Positions 1 through 8,792 are shown, counted from the stretch's first letter. The stretch is 64,000 nucleotides of DNA from Candidatus Binatus sp. (GCF_030646925.1 NZ_JAUSKL010000021.1:1-64000), one strand, 5' to 3'. Numbers and translations are program-made. Notes: generated from the sequence alone by a model not told the origin.

Positions 1-36
1 GTATCTCCTGGCGCGCTGAACCGCAGGCAGGCATTA

Positions 37-240
37 CTAGCAGATCGATCTCGATATGGCGGGCGCTTTGGCGAGCGCAGCCGCGGTAAGCGCGACAATC
101 GGCATCCGCGGAAAGTTGCGTTGCTGTCTCCCAATCGCGAATCGTGCGCGTTGCTTCGAGCCCGTCCATCACCGGCTTCTGGATATCCATCAGCACGGGA
201 TCGTAGCTTCCGGCCTTGCTGGTCGACTGCCGGATGCCTC
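37..240 (-). pseudogene. Relic of a response-regulator receiver domain
   Basis: Read on the minus strand, the translation contains 'SYDPVLMDIQKPVMDGLEAT', which matches the phospho-acceptor region of receiver domains (consensus LMDxxMPxMDG). After roughly position 135-112 the similarity moves to another frame, which reads 'RMPIVALTAAAL', the next conserved receiver strand with its Thr/Ser-Ala. A stop follows at about 37-39. No start codon or upstream part of the domain is present, and the fragment begins immediately beyond the stop of the stress-protein gene. I infer a decayed fragment of a hybrid histidine kinase or response regulator, broken by at least one frameshift. No function is expected. 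Confidence 0.6.
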
Positions 241-243
241 TCT

Positions 244-684
244 CTAGGGAGTTCGGCGGCGGAACACCAATACGGAACATGGCGCGAGCCGCGCCAGCTT
301 CTCGGCGACGCTGCCGATCATGATGTGCTGAGGCCCGGTCCGGCCGTGCGTCGCCAGCATGATCAGATCGATCTGATGCTCTTTGGCGTAGGCGGCTAGC
401 TTGGGCACCGGCGGTCCGATTTCCGCGTAAATGATTACTTTCGGCGAGTTCGCGAATTGTTCTTTCTTGATGCGCGATAGCTCCTGCTCCGATTCGTCGA
501 GCATCAGCGTCTCGCGAACCTGTTCTCGCGATTTCTCGAGCAGCGCGAAGTGGGGGGCGACTATATGCACGATATGCAACTCAGCGTTCACATCCTGCGC
601 CAGTTCCATCGCTCCGCGCAGTGTGTCCATCGAGAAATCCGAGAAATCGATCGGAGCAAGGATTTTTCTGATTTCCTGAATCAT
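244..684 (-). CDS. Universal stress protein (UspA family)
   Basis: A 146-residue protein of the usual single-domain Usp length. The N-terminus 'KILAPIDFSDFS' is the first beta strand with its conserved Asp. The C-terminal 'ATHGRTGPQHIMIGSVAEKL' and 'APCSVLVFR' match the ATP-binding G-x2-G-x9-G-(S/T) signature of ATP-binding Usp proteins. It is probably a cytoplasmic dimer that binds nucleotide and supports survival under stress. It stands alone, divergent from the alcohol dehydrogenase at 822, and its stop lies directly against the receiver-domain relic. The family assignment is strong; the physiological signal is not visible here. Confidence 0.93.
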   Translation of the reverse strand: MIQEIRKILAPIDFSDFSMDTLRGAMELAQDVNAELHIVHIVAPHFALLEKSREQVRETLMLDESEQELSRIKKEQFANSPKVIIYAEIGPPVPKLAAYAKEHQIDLIMLATHGRTGPQHIMIGSVAEKLARLAPCSVLVFRRRTP

Positions 685-821
685 CGCATGCCTCCCGGAA
701 TGAATTTGGGCGATCTTATCACGCCCGCAGGCCAGACCTGCAAACCGGTTCGCATCTGTGCCATTGTCCGGTTGATCGCAAATCGAATCGCCGAAACGGG
801 CTTGAGAGAGGGCGCCGGGAT

Positions 822-1877
822 ATGAAAGGAACCGTATTTCATGGGCCTCGCGACGTGCGCGTCGAACGGTTCGAAGATCCGTCGCTCAAGACTCCCGAAG
901 ACGCGATTGTAAGAATCACGCGCGCGGCGATCTGCGGCTCGGATTTGCACTTCTATCACGGCGCGTTCCCGATCGAGCCGGGCTTCGTGCTCGGGCACGA
1001 GGGCGTCGGCGTGATCGAGGAAGTCGGCAGGTACGTCGGCCGGTTGAAGAAGGGGCAGCGCGTGGTGGTCTCGGGCCTGGTCGCGTGCGGCGGATGCTTC
1101 TTCTGCCGGCGCGGACAGCCGTCGCAATGCGCCGAGAGCGGCTCGGCGGTTTTTGGCTACGGCAAAGCTTCGGCGGGCAAACTCGGATGGCTCGGCGGCG
1201 AGCAATCGGAGGCGGTGCGAGTGCCGATGGCGGACTACACCTGCTATCCGCTGTCGGACGCGATCGACGACGACGCAGCGGTTTTTCTCGCGGACATCCT
1301 GCCGACGAGTTTTTTCGGCGCCGTCAACGGCAATATCCGTCCCGGCGATACGGTCGCGATTTTCGGCTGCGGTCCGGTCGGCCTCTGCGCGATCATGAGC
1401 GCGAAGCTGTTCGGACCGGCGGAAGTGATCGCGGTCGATAGCATCGCGTATCGATTGGAGCTGGCGCGCAAACTAGGCGCGTATCCGGTGAACCTGGGCG
1501 AAGCGCAGGCGACGATTCTCGCGCGGACGGAAGGGCGCGGCGCAGACGTCGCGATCGCGGCGGTCGGCAACGAGGGCGCGCTCAACGCGACGATCATGTC
1601 GGTGCGCGGCGGCGGAACGGTATCGGTGATCGGGGCATTCGGCGCGCCGTCGTTCAATTTTCCGATTGGGCACGCGTTCGGGCGCGATCTGACGTTCCGG
1701 ATCGGGCTCGCGAACATCAATGCGCACATTCCTGAACTGGCGCGATTAATCGAGCGCGGCGCGCTCGATCCGCGGCCGTTGATTAGCCACGTCCTGCCGC
1801 TCGACCAGGCCGCGAAGGGATACGAAATCTTCGACGCGCGCACCGACAATGTAATGAAGGTGCTGCTCAAACCTTGA
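822..1877 (+). CDS. Zinc-dependent medium-chain alcohol dehydrogenase
   Basis: A 351-residue MDR-family enzyme. Catalytic-zinc residues are visible at Cys38 ('ICGSDLH') and His59-Glu60 ('GHE'). The structural-zinc lobe has Cys89, Cys92, Cys95 and Cys103. The nucleotide fold has 'GCGPVG' near residue 184. Known members oxidise alcohols or reduce aldehydes with NAD(P)H in the cytoplasm. The start has a purine-rich 'GAGAGAGGG' upstream. It precedes an enoyl-CoA hydratase by 42 bases on the same strand, so the two may be cotranscribed. The substrate cannot be told; formaldehyde, threonine and sugar-alcohol dehydrogenases all share these motifs. Confidence 0.92.
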   Translation: MKGTVFHGPRDVRVERFEDPSLKTPEDAIVRITRAAICGSDLHFYHGAFPIEPGFVLGHEGVGVIEEVGRYVGRLKKGQRVVVSGLVACGGCFFCRRGQPSQCAESGSAVFGYGKASAGKLGWLGGEQSEAVRVPMADYTCYPLSDAIDDDAAVFLADILPTSFFGAVNGNIRPGDTVAIFGCGPVGLCAIMSAKLFGPAEVIAVDSIAYRLELARKLGAYPVNLGEAQATILARTEGRGADVAIAAVGNEGALNATIMSVRGGGTVSVIGAFGAPSFNFPIGHAFGRDLTFRIGLANINAHIPELARLIERGALDPRPLISHVLPLDQAAKGYEIFDARTDNVMKVLLKP

Positions 1878-1919
1878 CGCGCCGCGGGCATCAGTGACTA
1901 TTCGAGTGAGGTTTCGAAA

Positions 1920-2729
1920 ATGGCGGACTCAATACTCAAAATTAGAATCGAAGGCGAGTTGGCGTATATCGGGTTGAACCGGCCCGAAAAGCGCAACGCG
2001 ATCAATCAGGCGATGCTGCGCGCGATTCCCGAAGCGCTTGACGAAGTCGATCGGCCCGAGGTGCGCGCGATCATTCTTTACGGCGAAGGCCAGGCGTTCT
2101 CAGCCGGAATCGATTTCACTTCGCTCGCGAACGATACCGGCGCGAAAGGCGGCGCAGGCGGCGGCCCGGACATGCCGCGGTTCCGGCGCTTCGTGCACGA
2201 GTCGCAAGCGTCGCTCAACCGCCTCGAGAGCATCGAGAAGCCGGTGATCGGCGCGCTGCATGGCTTCGTCGGCGGACTTGGATTGGAACTCGCGCTGGCC
2301 TGCGATGCGCGGATCGCGGCGGTCGGCTCGCGGCTCGGGATGCCCGAAGTGCGTATCGGGCTGGTGCCGGATGTCGGCGGGACGACGCGTCTCACGCGAA
2401 CCGTCGGCTATGCGCGCTCGAAGGAATTGATCATGACGGCGCGCATGATCGGCGCTGAGGATGCGGAACGAATCGGACTGGTGAATCGGGTCGTTGCCGA
2501 CGGCGCGCATATCGCGGCGGCAGAAGAGCTGGCGCGCGAGATGGCGCGCAACGCACCGATGGCGGTCGGGCTCGCGAAGCGCATCATCGATCGCGGCTAC
2601 GGCCTCGACAAGATGACGTTTCAGGAACTCGAAGTGCTCGCGCAGAGTTCGCTGTTGATGACCGAGGATTTCAAAGAGGGCGCGAGCGCACTGGCAGAGC
2701 GGCGCGATCCGCGCTTCAAGGGGCGCTGA
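1920..2729 (+). CDS. Enoyl-CoA hydratase/isomerase family protein
   Basis: A 269-residue crotonase-fold protein. The oxyanion-hole region 'FSAGID' is at about 60-65. 'GGLGLELALACD' places Glu123 and 'MPEVRIGL' places Glu143 where crotonase has its two catalytic glutamates (Glu144/Glu164 in the rat enzyme), so hydration of enoyl-CoA is plausible. A Gly/Ala-rich loop at about 74-82 is an insertion beside the active site. It lies 42 bases after the alcohol dehydrogenase and its last 14 bases overlap, tail to tail, the convergent epimerase gene. The substrate chain is unknown. Confidence 0.9.
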   Translation: MADSILKIRIEGELAYIGLNRPEKRNAINQAMLRAIPEALDEVDRPEVRAIILYGEGQAFSAGIDFTSLANDTGAKGGAGGGPDMPRFRRFVHESQASLNRLESIEKPVIGALHGFVGGLGLELALACDARIAAVGSRLGMPEVRIGLVPDVGGTTRLTRTVGYARSKELIMTARMIGAEDAERIGLVNRVVADGAHIAAAEELAREMARNAPMAVGLAKRIIDRGYGLDKMTFQELEVLAQSSLLMTEDFKEGASALAERRDPRFKGR

Positions 2730-3648
2730 GCCGAATCTCGAAGCCCGTTTCGAAGAGCTCGCCGGGGCGGAGCGTCCGCATCCCGGCGTCGATGCCGCGG
2801 GCCGCGAGATTGAAGGCGTCGGGCGCGCAGGTGTAGGGCTCGAGCGCGACGACGGGATTGTCGGGCGGGGCATAGACGACGAAATTGCGGAACGCCGGAT
2901 CGGCGAGCACGTCGATTGCGATTTTTCCTGCGGGATCGATCAATCGCGCGCGCGGTTTCGCCGAGTCGCTCGGCGTCGTCATGCGAAAGGCGTCGTCGTA
3001 GGTGAGCGAATCGAGCCGGCGCGGCGCGCGCAAATCGTACTTGCCCGCGAGAGATTCTGTCGCGCCAGTCGGGACGAACCGCGAATCGAGCGGCCATCGC
3101 GCGTCGGCGTCGAGTTGAACCAGCATCGCGGCTCGCAATCCGGATGGATCGAGCGGCGCGTGAAAGTAAGGATGTGCGCCGAAGCCGAAAGGCATCGCAG
3201 TGTCGCCGGTGTTCCTGATTCGCACGCGCAGGCGAAGGCCATTTCCGATTTCGTAATCAAGTTCGAGCGCAAATGGCCATGGCCAAACCGCCGCAATTTC
3301 AGGATGCTCGGCGGAATCGAGAATCGCGCTGATGAAGTACGGACCGCGCCGTGCAACGCGAAAAGGTTTCTCGCACGCGAAGCCGTGAATCGAGTTGCCG
3401 CGCGCCGATTCGTTCATCGGTACGCGATACTCGCGGCCGTCGAAGGTGAAATGCGCGCCGGCGATTCGCCCCGGCCATGGAAACAGGATTGGGATTCCGC
3501 CGCGATGAGGATGCGCGCGCCACGACTCGGGGCTCGTTGGGCCCGCGATCACGTCGAGCGCGCCCACCTTATAACTGAAGCATTGGAATCCCGCGTCCGG
3601 GACAATCACGGCGCGCTCGGCTTGAGCTTCAATCGCAATCAATTCCAT
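2716..3648 (-). CDS. Aldose 1-epimerase-like protein (galactose mutarotase fold)
   Basis: A 310-residue protein of aldose-1-epimerase length. His88 ('NSIHGF'), His159 ('FGAHPYFH') and Glu270 ('NPVVALEPYT') match the two histidines and catalytic glutamate of mutarotases. 'RGGIPILFPWPGRI' near 49-62 is the conserved sugar-binding region. Members interconvert alpha and beta anomers of sugars or hexose-6-phosphates in the cytoplasm. The gene is monocistronic and convergent with the hydratase. No sugar operon lies near, so the substrate is open. Confidence 0.9.
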   Translation of the reverse strand: MELIAIEAQAERAVIVPDAGFQCFSYKVGALDVIAGPTSPESWRAHPHRGGIPILFPWPGRIAGAHFTFDGREYRVPMNESARGNSIHGFACEKPFRVARRGPYFISAILDSAEHPEIAAVWPWPFALELDYEIGNGLRLRVRIRNTGDTAMPFGFGAHPYFHAPLDPSGLRAAMLVQLDADARWPLDSRFVPTGATESLAGKYDLRAPRRLDSLTYDDAFRMTTPSDSAKPRARLIDPAGKIAIDVLADPAFRNFVVYAPPDNPVVALEPYTCAPDAFNLAARGIDAGMRTLRPGELFETGFEIRLSAP

Positions 3649-3822
3649 CGGCCAAGTCTAACGCGCCCAAGCGGCGGGTGAGAAATCCGGTCAAACGATC
3701 GGGGGCAATGTGCAGGTCAGAAAGGTGCGCTTCGAACGCGGATTGTACGTCCATCGGTTGTGCGGCGAGCGCGGCAGGAAAAAGGCGCCTGCCGCCGAAC
3801 CGCGCGTGCAGAACTGGATCAG

Positions 3823-4134
3823 TTAGCGATCGCGGCCACCGCGCCGTTCGCCTCCTCCGCCCCCGCCACCTCCACCGCCGCCACCGGCGCGCGCCTGCGC
3901 CTCGTTGACGCGAATCGGCCGGCCCTTGATATCCCTGCCGTTCAGTTTTTTGATGGCGCCTTCAGCCGCGTCGTCAGTCGCCATTTCGACGAACCCGAAC
4001 CCTCGCGAGCGATTCGTCGCGCGATCGATGATGACTTGTGAGCTGTCCACCTTGCCCGCTTCGGAGAATACGTCGAGCAGGTCCTGATCGGTGACCGTCC
4101 ACGCCAGATTCCCAACATACAGTCTGCGGCCCAT
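3823..4134 (-). CDS. RNA-binding protein with one RRM and a glycine-rich tail
   Basis: A 103-residue protein with a single RNA-recognition motif. RNP2 'LYVGNL' is at 5-10 and RNP1 'RGFGFVEM' at 44-51, followed from about residue 83 by a run of glycines and a basic end. This is the architecture of bacterial Rbp/GRP-type RNA chaperones, which are often cold- or stress-induced. The start is supported by 'GGAGAGAAGGG' just upstream. About 540 bases without a gene separate it from the divergent SDR at 4674, leaving room for a long regulated leader. Single-stranded RNA binding is secure from the motifs; the targets are unknown. Confidence 0.95.
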   Translation of the reverse strand: MGRRLYVGNLAWTVTDQDLLDVFSEAGKVDSSQVIIDRATNRSRGFGFVEMATDDAAEGAIKKLNGRDIKGRPIRVNEAQARAGGGGGGGGGGGGERRGGRDR

Positions 4135-4673
4135 TACCCTTCTCTCCTGGCGCGCTGTAGTCGATACCCGGCGGGCAAACTGTCTATAGCAACTGGCAGT
4201 CTATGGCCTGAACTGTCGTGCGGACAATCAAGCGGCGGGGCAACCTCTTCGGCGCGCATCTTATCCCGATTCCGGCCATGCTTATAGCACCGTGTCACGA
4301 CTAACAACAGTGCTTTTCGGGCGCGGACCGAATTTTTTTCGAGTACTCAGAAGGCGCCGGCCGGGGCGACCAAGTATCGGTCAGCTATGCGGCGCTTGAG
4401 GTGTTAGCAAGAGATTGCGCATCCGAGTGACTATAGCCATTTGAGCCGCTTTGCTCCCGAGTAGCTAACGGTGCGGCGACAATCGGGATCGGCAGTGAGA
4501 CTTCATCGGCCTTGCCATGATACAGGGTAATTCTCTATAAGTTGGTCAATAGTGTTTATGCAGGTTTACGGAAAGTAACCGTTATTCGATTTCTCGACGA
4601 ATCAAAGCAATCCGGAAAGTGACAAACGAGCAAACAGAGTGTCGATAACTCAACTGTCTGGAGGTGTTCATCC
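4135..4673. other. Intergenic region between divergent genes
   Basis: No credible gene is seen in these 539 bases. The local composition is less GC-rich than the flanks. The region holds the ribosome site of the RRM gene at its left end and 'CTGGAGGTG', the ribosome site of the SDR gene, at its right end. An imperfect inverted repeat, GGTTTAC-GGAAA-GTAACC, lies at 4563-4580 and might be an operator. I cannot identify a defined promoter. Confidence 0.5.
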
Positions 4674-5432
4674 ATGCTACTCGAAGGCAAAGTTGCAATC
4701 GTAACGGCGGGCGCCGGCGCGGGTATCGGGCGGGCAGTGGCTACGCGGTTTCTCGAGGAGGGAGCGGAGGTCGTGGTGACCGACGCGCATCCGCGGCGGA
4801 CCGTCGAAGTCGCCGCGGAACTTGGCAAGCAGTTCAAGCGCGAGGTGATGGGCATCGCGGTGGACGTGCAGCAGCGCTCGCAAATCGAGGACGCGGTCGC
4901 GCAGGCAGTCGCGAAGTATGGAAAAATCGACATCCTGTTCAACAACGCCGGCATCAACAAGCTCGAGCCGATCTGGGAGTGCAAGGATGAAACCTGGGAC
5001 TTGGTGATGAACATTTGCCTGCGCGGGACGTTCTGGATGATTCGGGCAGTGCTGCCGCACATGATGAAATCCGGCAAGGGCGTGATCGTAAACATGGCGT
5101 CGGCGGCCGGATGGATCGCGGCGGGCGACGGCGAGGCGCCTTACTGTGCGGCCAAGGCCGGAGTGATGGGGCTGACGCGCGCGGCGTCGGCGGAGCTCGC
5201 GGGCAAGGGAATCCGGGTGAACGCAATTGCGCCGGGCGTCATCTACAATGAATTCCTGGAACGAATCTATCCGCCGGGAATGTTCGAAGCCGCGAGGAAG
5301 CGCAATCCGCTCGGACGCCTGGGTGAACCGCGCGATGTAGCTAATCTCGCGCTCTTTCTGGCTAGTGACATGTCGTCCTACATTACCGGCGAAGTGGTCA
5401 GTATCAGTGGCGGATCTGTAGTAGTACCTTGA
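4674..5432 (+). CDS. Short-chain dehydrogenase/reductase (SDR)
   Basis: A 252-residue classical SDR. The cofactor loop reads 'TAGAGAGIG', one residue longer than the usual TGxxxGIG. 'NNAG' follows at about 89-92. Catalytic Ser lies in 'NMASAAGW' and Tyr/Lys in 'YCAAK' (about 158-162). The C-terminal 'ITGEVVSISGG' is typical of FabG-like enzymes. It should catalyse NAD(P)-dependent oxidation or reduction of a hydroxyl/keto group in the cytoplasm. A good ribosome site, 'CTGGAGGTG', precedes the ATG. It stands alone, so the substrate is not indicated. Confidence 0.92.
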   Translation: MLLEGKVAIVTAGAGAGIGRAVATRFLEEGAEVVVTDAHPRRTVEVAAELGKQFKREVMGIAVDVQQRSQIEDAVAQAVAKYGKIDILFNNAGINKLEPIWECKDETWDLVMNICLRGTFWMIRAVLPHMMKSGKGVIVNMASAAGWIAAGDGEAPYCAAKAGVMGLTRAASAELAGKGIRVNAIAPGVIYNEFLERIYPPGMFEAARKRNPLGRLGEPRDVANLALFLASDMSSYITGEVVSISGGSVVVP

Positions 5433-5593
5433 ATGATGCGAGTAGGTTTGCGCGATGACTACAACGATTGAGATGCTATATCCATTCGCCGGGGAATCAG
5501 ACAATCAGAGAATTGATGAATGCTTGTAGTGTTGATACTGATTGTGTAGGTTAATCTGCGATATCCACTGATTATTGCCGGAGGAGATTGCAT

Positions 5594-5974
5594 ATGCCGC
5601 GAAAAAGCGCAGGTGGAGGCTCATCCGCATTCGAGCAAGTTCAAAAGCAGGCGCGCGGATTACTAGTCAATCTGCGCAAGGAAATACGTAGTAAGGAATC
5701 CGAACTGAGTAAACTCAAGGAAGAGGAAGCGCGGCTCGGAACATTGATCGGACGGGCCAGCGCGGCATCGAACGGGATGCTCGGTGGATCGCAGGGGCGG
5801 GTCAACTGGAAGAGCGTGTTCTCGCAGTTGCCAAAACAGTTCAAGGCCTCCGATGTCCGCAACGTACGCGGGCTCAAGGGCAAGCGGCCGTCGGAGATCT
5901 TTGCGGCGATCACGCGCTGGATCGATGCTGGGGTGGCGAAGCGCCGGGCGCGCGGCGTGTACGAGAGAGCGTGA
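5594..5974 (+). CDS. Small coiled-coil protein with basic C-terminal module
   Basis: A 126-residue protein I do not recognise. I choose ATG 5594 rather than in-frame TTG 5588 because 'GGAGGAG' at 5580-5586 is spaced correctly for the ATG. Residues about 12-52 are a charged helix with heptad character ('EIRSKESELSKLKEEEARL'), probably a coiled coil. After a Gly/Ser linker, residues about 68-126 form a basic module with 'VNWKSVFSQLP' and 'ITRWIDAGVAKRRARGVYE', which could be a small DNA-binding fold. By analogy with oligomerising nucleoid proteins such as H-NS (helical N-terminus, DNA-binding C-terminus), a nucleoid or regulatory role is possible, but this is inference. Confidence 0.8.
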   Translation: MPRKSAGGGSSAFEQVQKQARGLLVNLRKEIRSKESELSKLKEEEARLGTLIGRASAASNGMLGGSQGRVNWKSVFSQLPKQFKASDVRNVRGLKGKRPSEIFAAITRWIDAGVAKRRARGVYERA

Positions 5975-6128
5975 TCGGGCACGCGCGCCCAATAGCCATA
6001 CTGGCTCGTCGATGCTGAAACAGCGCCATCGATGACGCACTAGCCGACCGCGAAGGATTCGCGCGCGAGCACGATCAAGGAAGTATCATTTTCCGAAAAT
6101 GCGTTAGCCAGTACATTCGCATTCTCTG

Positions 6129-6159
6129 ATCAGGCGATTCTGCCCTGATTGCGCTTTTT
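6129..6159 (+). terminator. Possible weak intrinsic terminator
   Basis: An inverted repeat ATCAGG/CCTGAT (6129-6134 and 6144-6149) is followed five bases later by TTTTT at 6155-6159. It lies about 155 bases past the coiled-coil gene and 80 bases before mtnA. The stem is only six pairs and the T-run is not adjacent, so this is tentative; it could instead be an attenuator for mtnA. Confidence 0.3.
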
Positions 6160-6240
6160 GGTCCGCGCTTGTATATCGGACCGCTCCCGAATCTGTATAT
6201 CTTCAAAGTTCTGAAATACTCAGCCGAATAGTGAGATCAC

Positions 6241-7275
6241 GTGGCCGTAAAGACGATTGAATGGCGTGACAACAGCGTCCGGATGATCGATCAGCGATTA
6301 CTCCCCGCGCGCGAAGTAGTCAGGACTTATCGCGACTACAAGGGCGTCGCGGAAGCAATCCGCACGATGGTGATTCGCGGAGCGCCGGCAATCGGCGTGG
6401 CGGCGGCGATGGGAGTTGCGCTGGGCATCAGGAATACCGCGCACGCGCAAGCGAGCGCGCGATTCGCGATGGTCGCGAAAGCGCTCAAAGCGACTCGGCC
6501 AACTGCGGTTAACCTTGCGTGGGCGATCGATCGGATGGGCCGCGTGCTCGAAGCGAATCTGGAACTCGATGCTGGCGAGTTGTTTCGAGCAATGCGGGCG
6601 GAAGCGATCGCGATCTACGAGGAAGATTTGGCGGTGAATCGCTCGCTCGGGAAATTCGGCAATGAGCTGGTCGGCGATCCGGCGACGATTCTGACGCACT
6701 GCAATGCCGGCGCGCTCGCGACTGCGGGCTACGGTACCGCGCTCGGCGTGGTGCGGGCGGCGCGCGACTCGGGAAAAAATATCCAGGTGTACGCCGACGA
6801 GACTCGGCCCTTTTTGCAGGGCTCGCGGCTGACCGCCTGGGAACTGCGCAAGGATCGCATTCCGGTAACGATAATCGCCGACAGCATGGCGGCGACTGTG
6901 CTCTCGCAAAAGAAAATCGATTGTGTGGTGGTCGGCACCGATCGCACTGCGGCCAACGGCGACGTCGCGAACAAGATCGGCACTTATCCGCTGGCCGTGA
7001 TGGCGCGGCGGCACGGCGTGCCCTTCTACGTCGCGGCGCCGCTCTCGTCGATCGATTTGAATTGCCCGAACGGCGCGGCGATTCCGATCGAGGAGCGGGC
7101 GGCGAGCGAGTTGACTGAATTCGGCGGAAAGCGAATCGCGCCCGCCGGCGTGCTCACTTACAATCCGGCGTTCGACGTGACGCCCGCCGAGTTGGTGACG
7201 GCGATCATCACCGAACGCGGCATCGCCTATCCGCCGTACACGAAGAGTTTGCGCGCGCTCAAGGAAAAGAGCTGA
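6241..7275 (+). CDS. mtnA: S-methyl-5-thioribose-1-phosphate isomerase
   Basis: A 344-residue protein matching MtnA in length and motifs. 'RGAPAIGVAAAMG' lies at about 46-58. Cys154 ('LTHCNAGALAT') and Asp234 ('VGTDRTAANGD') correspond to the catalytic Cys/Asp pair. 'IGTYPLAVMARRHGVPFYV' follows. It converts methylthioribose-1-phosphate to methylthioribulose-1-phosphate in methionine salvage, in the cytoplasm. The frame starts with GTG. The remaining mtn genes are not in this window, so the pathway must be completed elsewhere. The fold is shared with eIF2B-like proteins, but the catalytic residues favour MtnA. Confidence 0.95.
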   Translation: MAVKTIEWRDNSVRMIDQRLLPAREVVRTYRDYKGVAEAIRTMVIRGAPAIGVAAAMGVALGIRNTAHAQASARFAMVAKALKATRPTAVNLAWAIDRMGRVLEANLELDAGELFRAMRAEAIAIYEEDLAVNRSLGKFGNELVGDPATILTHCNAGALATAGYGTALGVVRAARDSGKNIQVYADETRPFLQGSRLTAWELRKDRIPVTIIADSMAATVLSQKKIDCVVVGTDRTAANGDVANKIGTYPLAVMARRHGVPFYVAAPLSSIDLNCPNGAAIPIEERAASELTEFGGKRIAPAGVLTYNPAFDVTPAELVTAIITERGIAYPPYTKSLRALKEKS

Positions 7276-7296
7276 ACGTATGCGATTGCGCGACCG

Positions 7297-8319
7297 TTAT
7301 TCCTCGAGATGGTCGAGGTATTCGGCAAGTCCGTAGCCGATCTTCCCGTCCCAGTTCCACTCGGTCATGCCTTCTGCGATTCGAGTGACTATTCCGGCGC
7401 GGCGATTGCGCAGCGGAATAATAGACAAGATTTTTCCCGAAATGACTATTGGTGCCGCGCCGTTGGCGGTCTGGCAAGTCACCTTGATTTCGTCGTGAAG
7501 CTGTTGCTCGCCGGTGAACTGAGTATCGATATCGACCTTAATGATGTTGAGATTGGGTTGGCCCTTGCGCGCGATGAATCCGCCCGGACGCACGCTGCCG
7601 TCGCGATTGACGGTAATCGTCGCCATCCCGCCCAGGCCTTCGTCAAAGTTCATTGTGAGCCAGCGGTAGTATTTCGGCGCTTGCCAGTAACGCGGTCCCC
7701 AACTGTGATCGCGGAGTCCTAGTCCGTCGATTTGGAATTCGCGCTGCTCGCCTCCGGCCGAGAGAGTGAGTATTCCGGTAGCGTGGCCGAGTTGTTCGAA
7801 ATGTCCGCGGGCAAATTCGGCGCCGCCCTCGACTGACGATTTTATCGAAGCCCAAGTGCCGTCCTCGGCCTTCTCGCGCAGCTCGCCGCCCCACCCCGGT
7901 GACGTGGCGCGATAGTCGAGCTCGAGTTTCGCACGCGAGTATGGATTGCTCTTGAATGCCAGCGCCGGATCGGCCATCTCGAGCGGATTTTTCAGGATGC
8001 AGACCTTGCCGTTGTAGCTGATCCGATGGTGATCGAAATTTTTCACGACCTCGAACTTCGCGCCGCCCGCGTCGTGCGCATCGTTGTTTTTGATCTCCGG
8101 CCGCTGAAACATGAAGCCGACCGTGTGGTCCGGCAGGTAGAGGCATACGGTCATTTCGGCGTAGCCTTCGTTGGCGCGATTGCCGAGGCGAATGAAGCCG
8201 CCGACGCGGCGGGCGCGATCGAAGAAATTGTAGTACGCGCTTTCGTTGAAGTTGGATTCGCCGGTGTTGGCGTGCATCAGATCGTCCTGCTCCAGCAGCA
8301 TCACTTTGCGTTCGGCCAT
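7297..8319 (-). CDS. CrtC/AttH-like beta-barrel protein of unknown function
   Basis: A 340-residue protein starting at ATG 8319, where 'AGGAGCACGATC' gives a good ribosome site. The frame is open further upstream but without such a site. It is rich in alternating beta segments, with 'GLRDHSWGPRYW' at the centre, a motif seen in hydroxyneurosporene-synthase/AttH-like lipocalin-fold proteins (families now called DUF7064/DUF7065 in some annotations; recollection, not a search). No signal peptide is seen. The DUF6285-like gene ends 13 bases upstream and a phosphotransferase precedes that, so the three probably form an operon. I infer that they act on a shared lipid- or isoprenoid-like substrate, but no reaction can be assigned. 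Confidence 0.7.
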   Translation of the reverse strand: MAERKVMLLEQDDLMHANTGESNFNESAYYNFFDRARRVGGFIRLGNRANEGYAEMTVCLYLPDHTVGFMFQRPEIKNNDAHDAGGAKFEVVKNFDHHRISYNGKVCILKNPLEMADPALAFKSNPYSRAKLELDYRATSPGWGGELREKAEDGTWASIKSSVEGGAEFARGHFEQLGHATGILTLSAGGEQREFQIDGLGLRDHSWGPRYWQAPKYYRWLTMNFDEGLGGMATITVNRDGSVRPGGFIARKGQPNLNIIKVDIDTQFTGEQQLHDEIKVTCQTANGAAPIVISGKILSIIPLRNRRAGIVTRIAEGMTEWNWDGKIGYGLAEYLDHLEE

Positions 8320-8332
8320 GATCGTGCTCCTT

Positions 8333-8755
8333 TCAGTTGCGAATTTTTCCCCGCGCGGCGATATCGCTTTCGAGGTAGCGGGGGTTTGCAATTCTGAGCT
8401 TGTCTTCGACGCTGCGGCGAACCAGCGCGAGCACTTCGGCGCGCCATGCTCCGCTGTCGGCCGCGCCAGCGCGGATCTTTTCGCTCAGTTCCGCGTTGAG
8501 CTTGGACGCCGCCTTGCAAAGATCGTCCAGGCTGTGCACATGAGGTTCGGGATGCGCGAGCAATTTGGACAACGCACGGACCTCGCTGCGCACGAAGGGA
8601 TCCTCGAGCTTGATTTCGCGCGCGACGATGCGCATCACGTTGGCGACCACGCGCGATTGGAACTGGCGCTGGCCTTCGAGAATCGGCACGATCTCGCGAT
8701 CGACGAAATCGGCCGCCGCTTCGAGCAATTCTATTGAAGTTGGTCTATCCTGCAT
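8333..8755 (-). CDS. DUF6285-like protein
   Basis: A 140-residue, mostly helical protein. The N-terminus 'MQDRPTSIELLEAAADFVD' and the internal 'RVVANVMRIVAREI' resemble DUF6285 proteins, which I recall as typical neighbours of the aminoglycoside-phosphotransferase-like gene found here 36 bases upstream. No catalytic residues are evident. It may be a partner or stabilising subunit for that kinase. The CrtC-like gene begins 13 bases after its stop, supporting a three-gene operon. Function unknown. Confidence 0.7.
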   Translation of the reverse strand: MQDRPTSIELLEAAADFVDREIVPILEGQRQFQSRVVANVMRIVAREIKLEDPFVRSEVRALSKLLAHPEPHVHSLDDLCKAASKLNAELSEKIRAGAADSGAWRAEVLALVRRSVEDKLRIANPRYLESDIAARGKIRN

Positions 8756-8792
8756 CGGCGATTACTCAGAAGGCGAGCGGATTAGTCAGTTG

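Noticed and set aside
681-1205. 174-codon frame on the minus strand across the alcohol dehydrogenase start
   Set aside because: It is antisense to a clear zinc-dehydrogenase, has no family motifs and reflects high GC in the third codon position.
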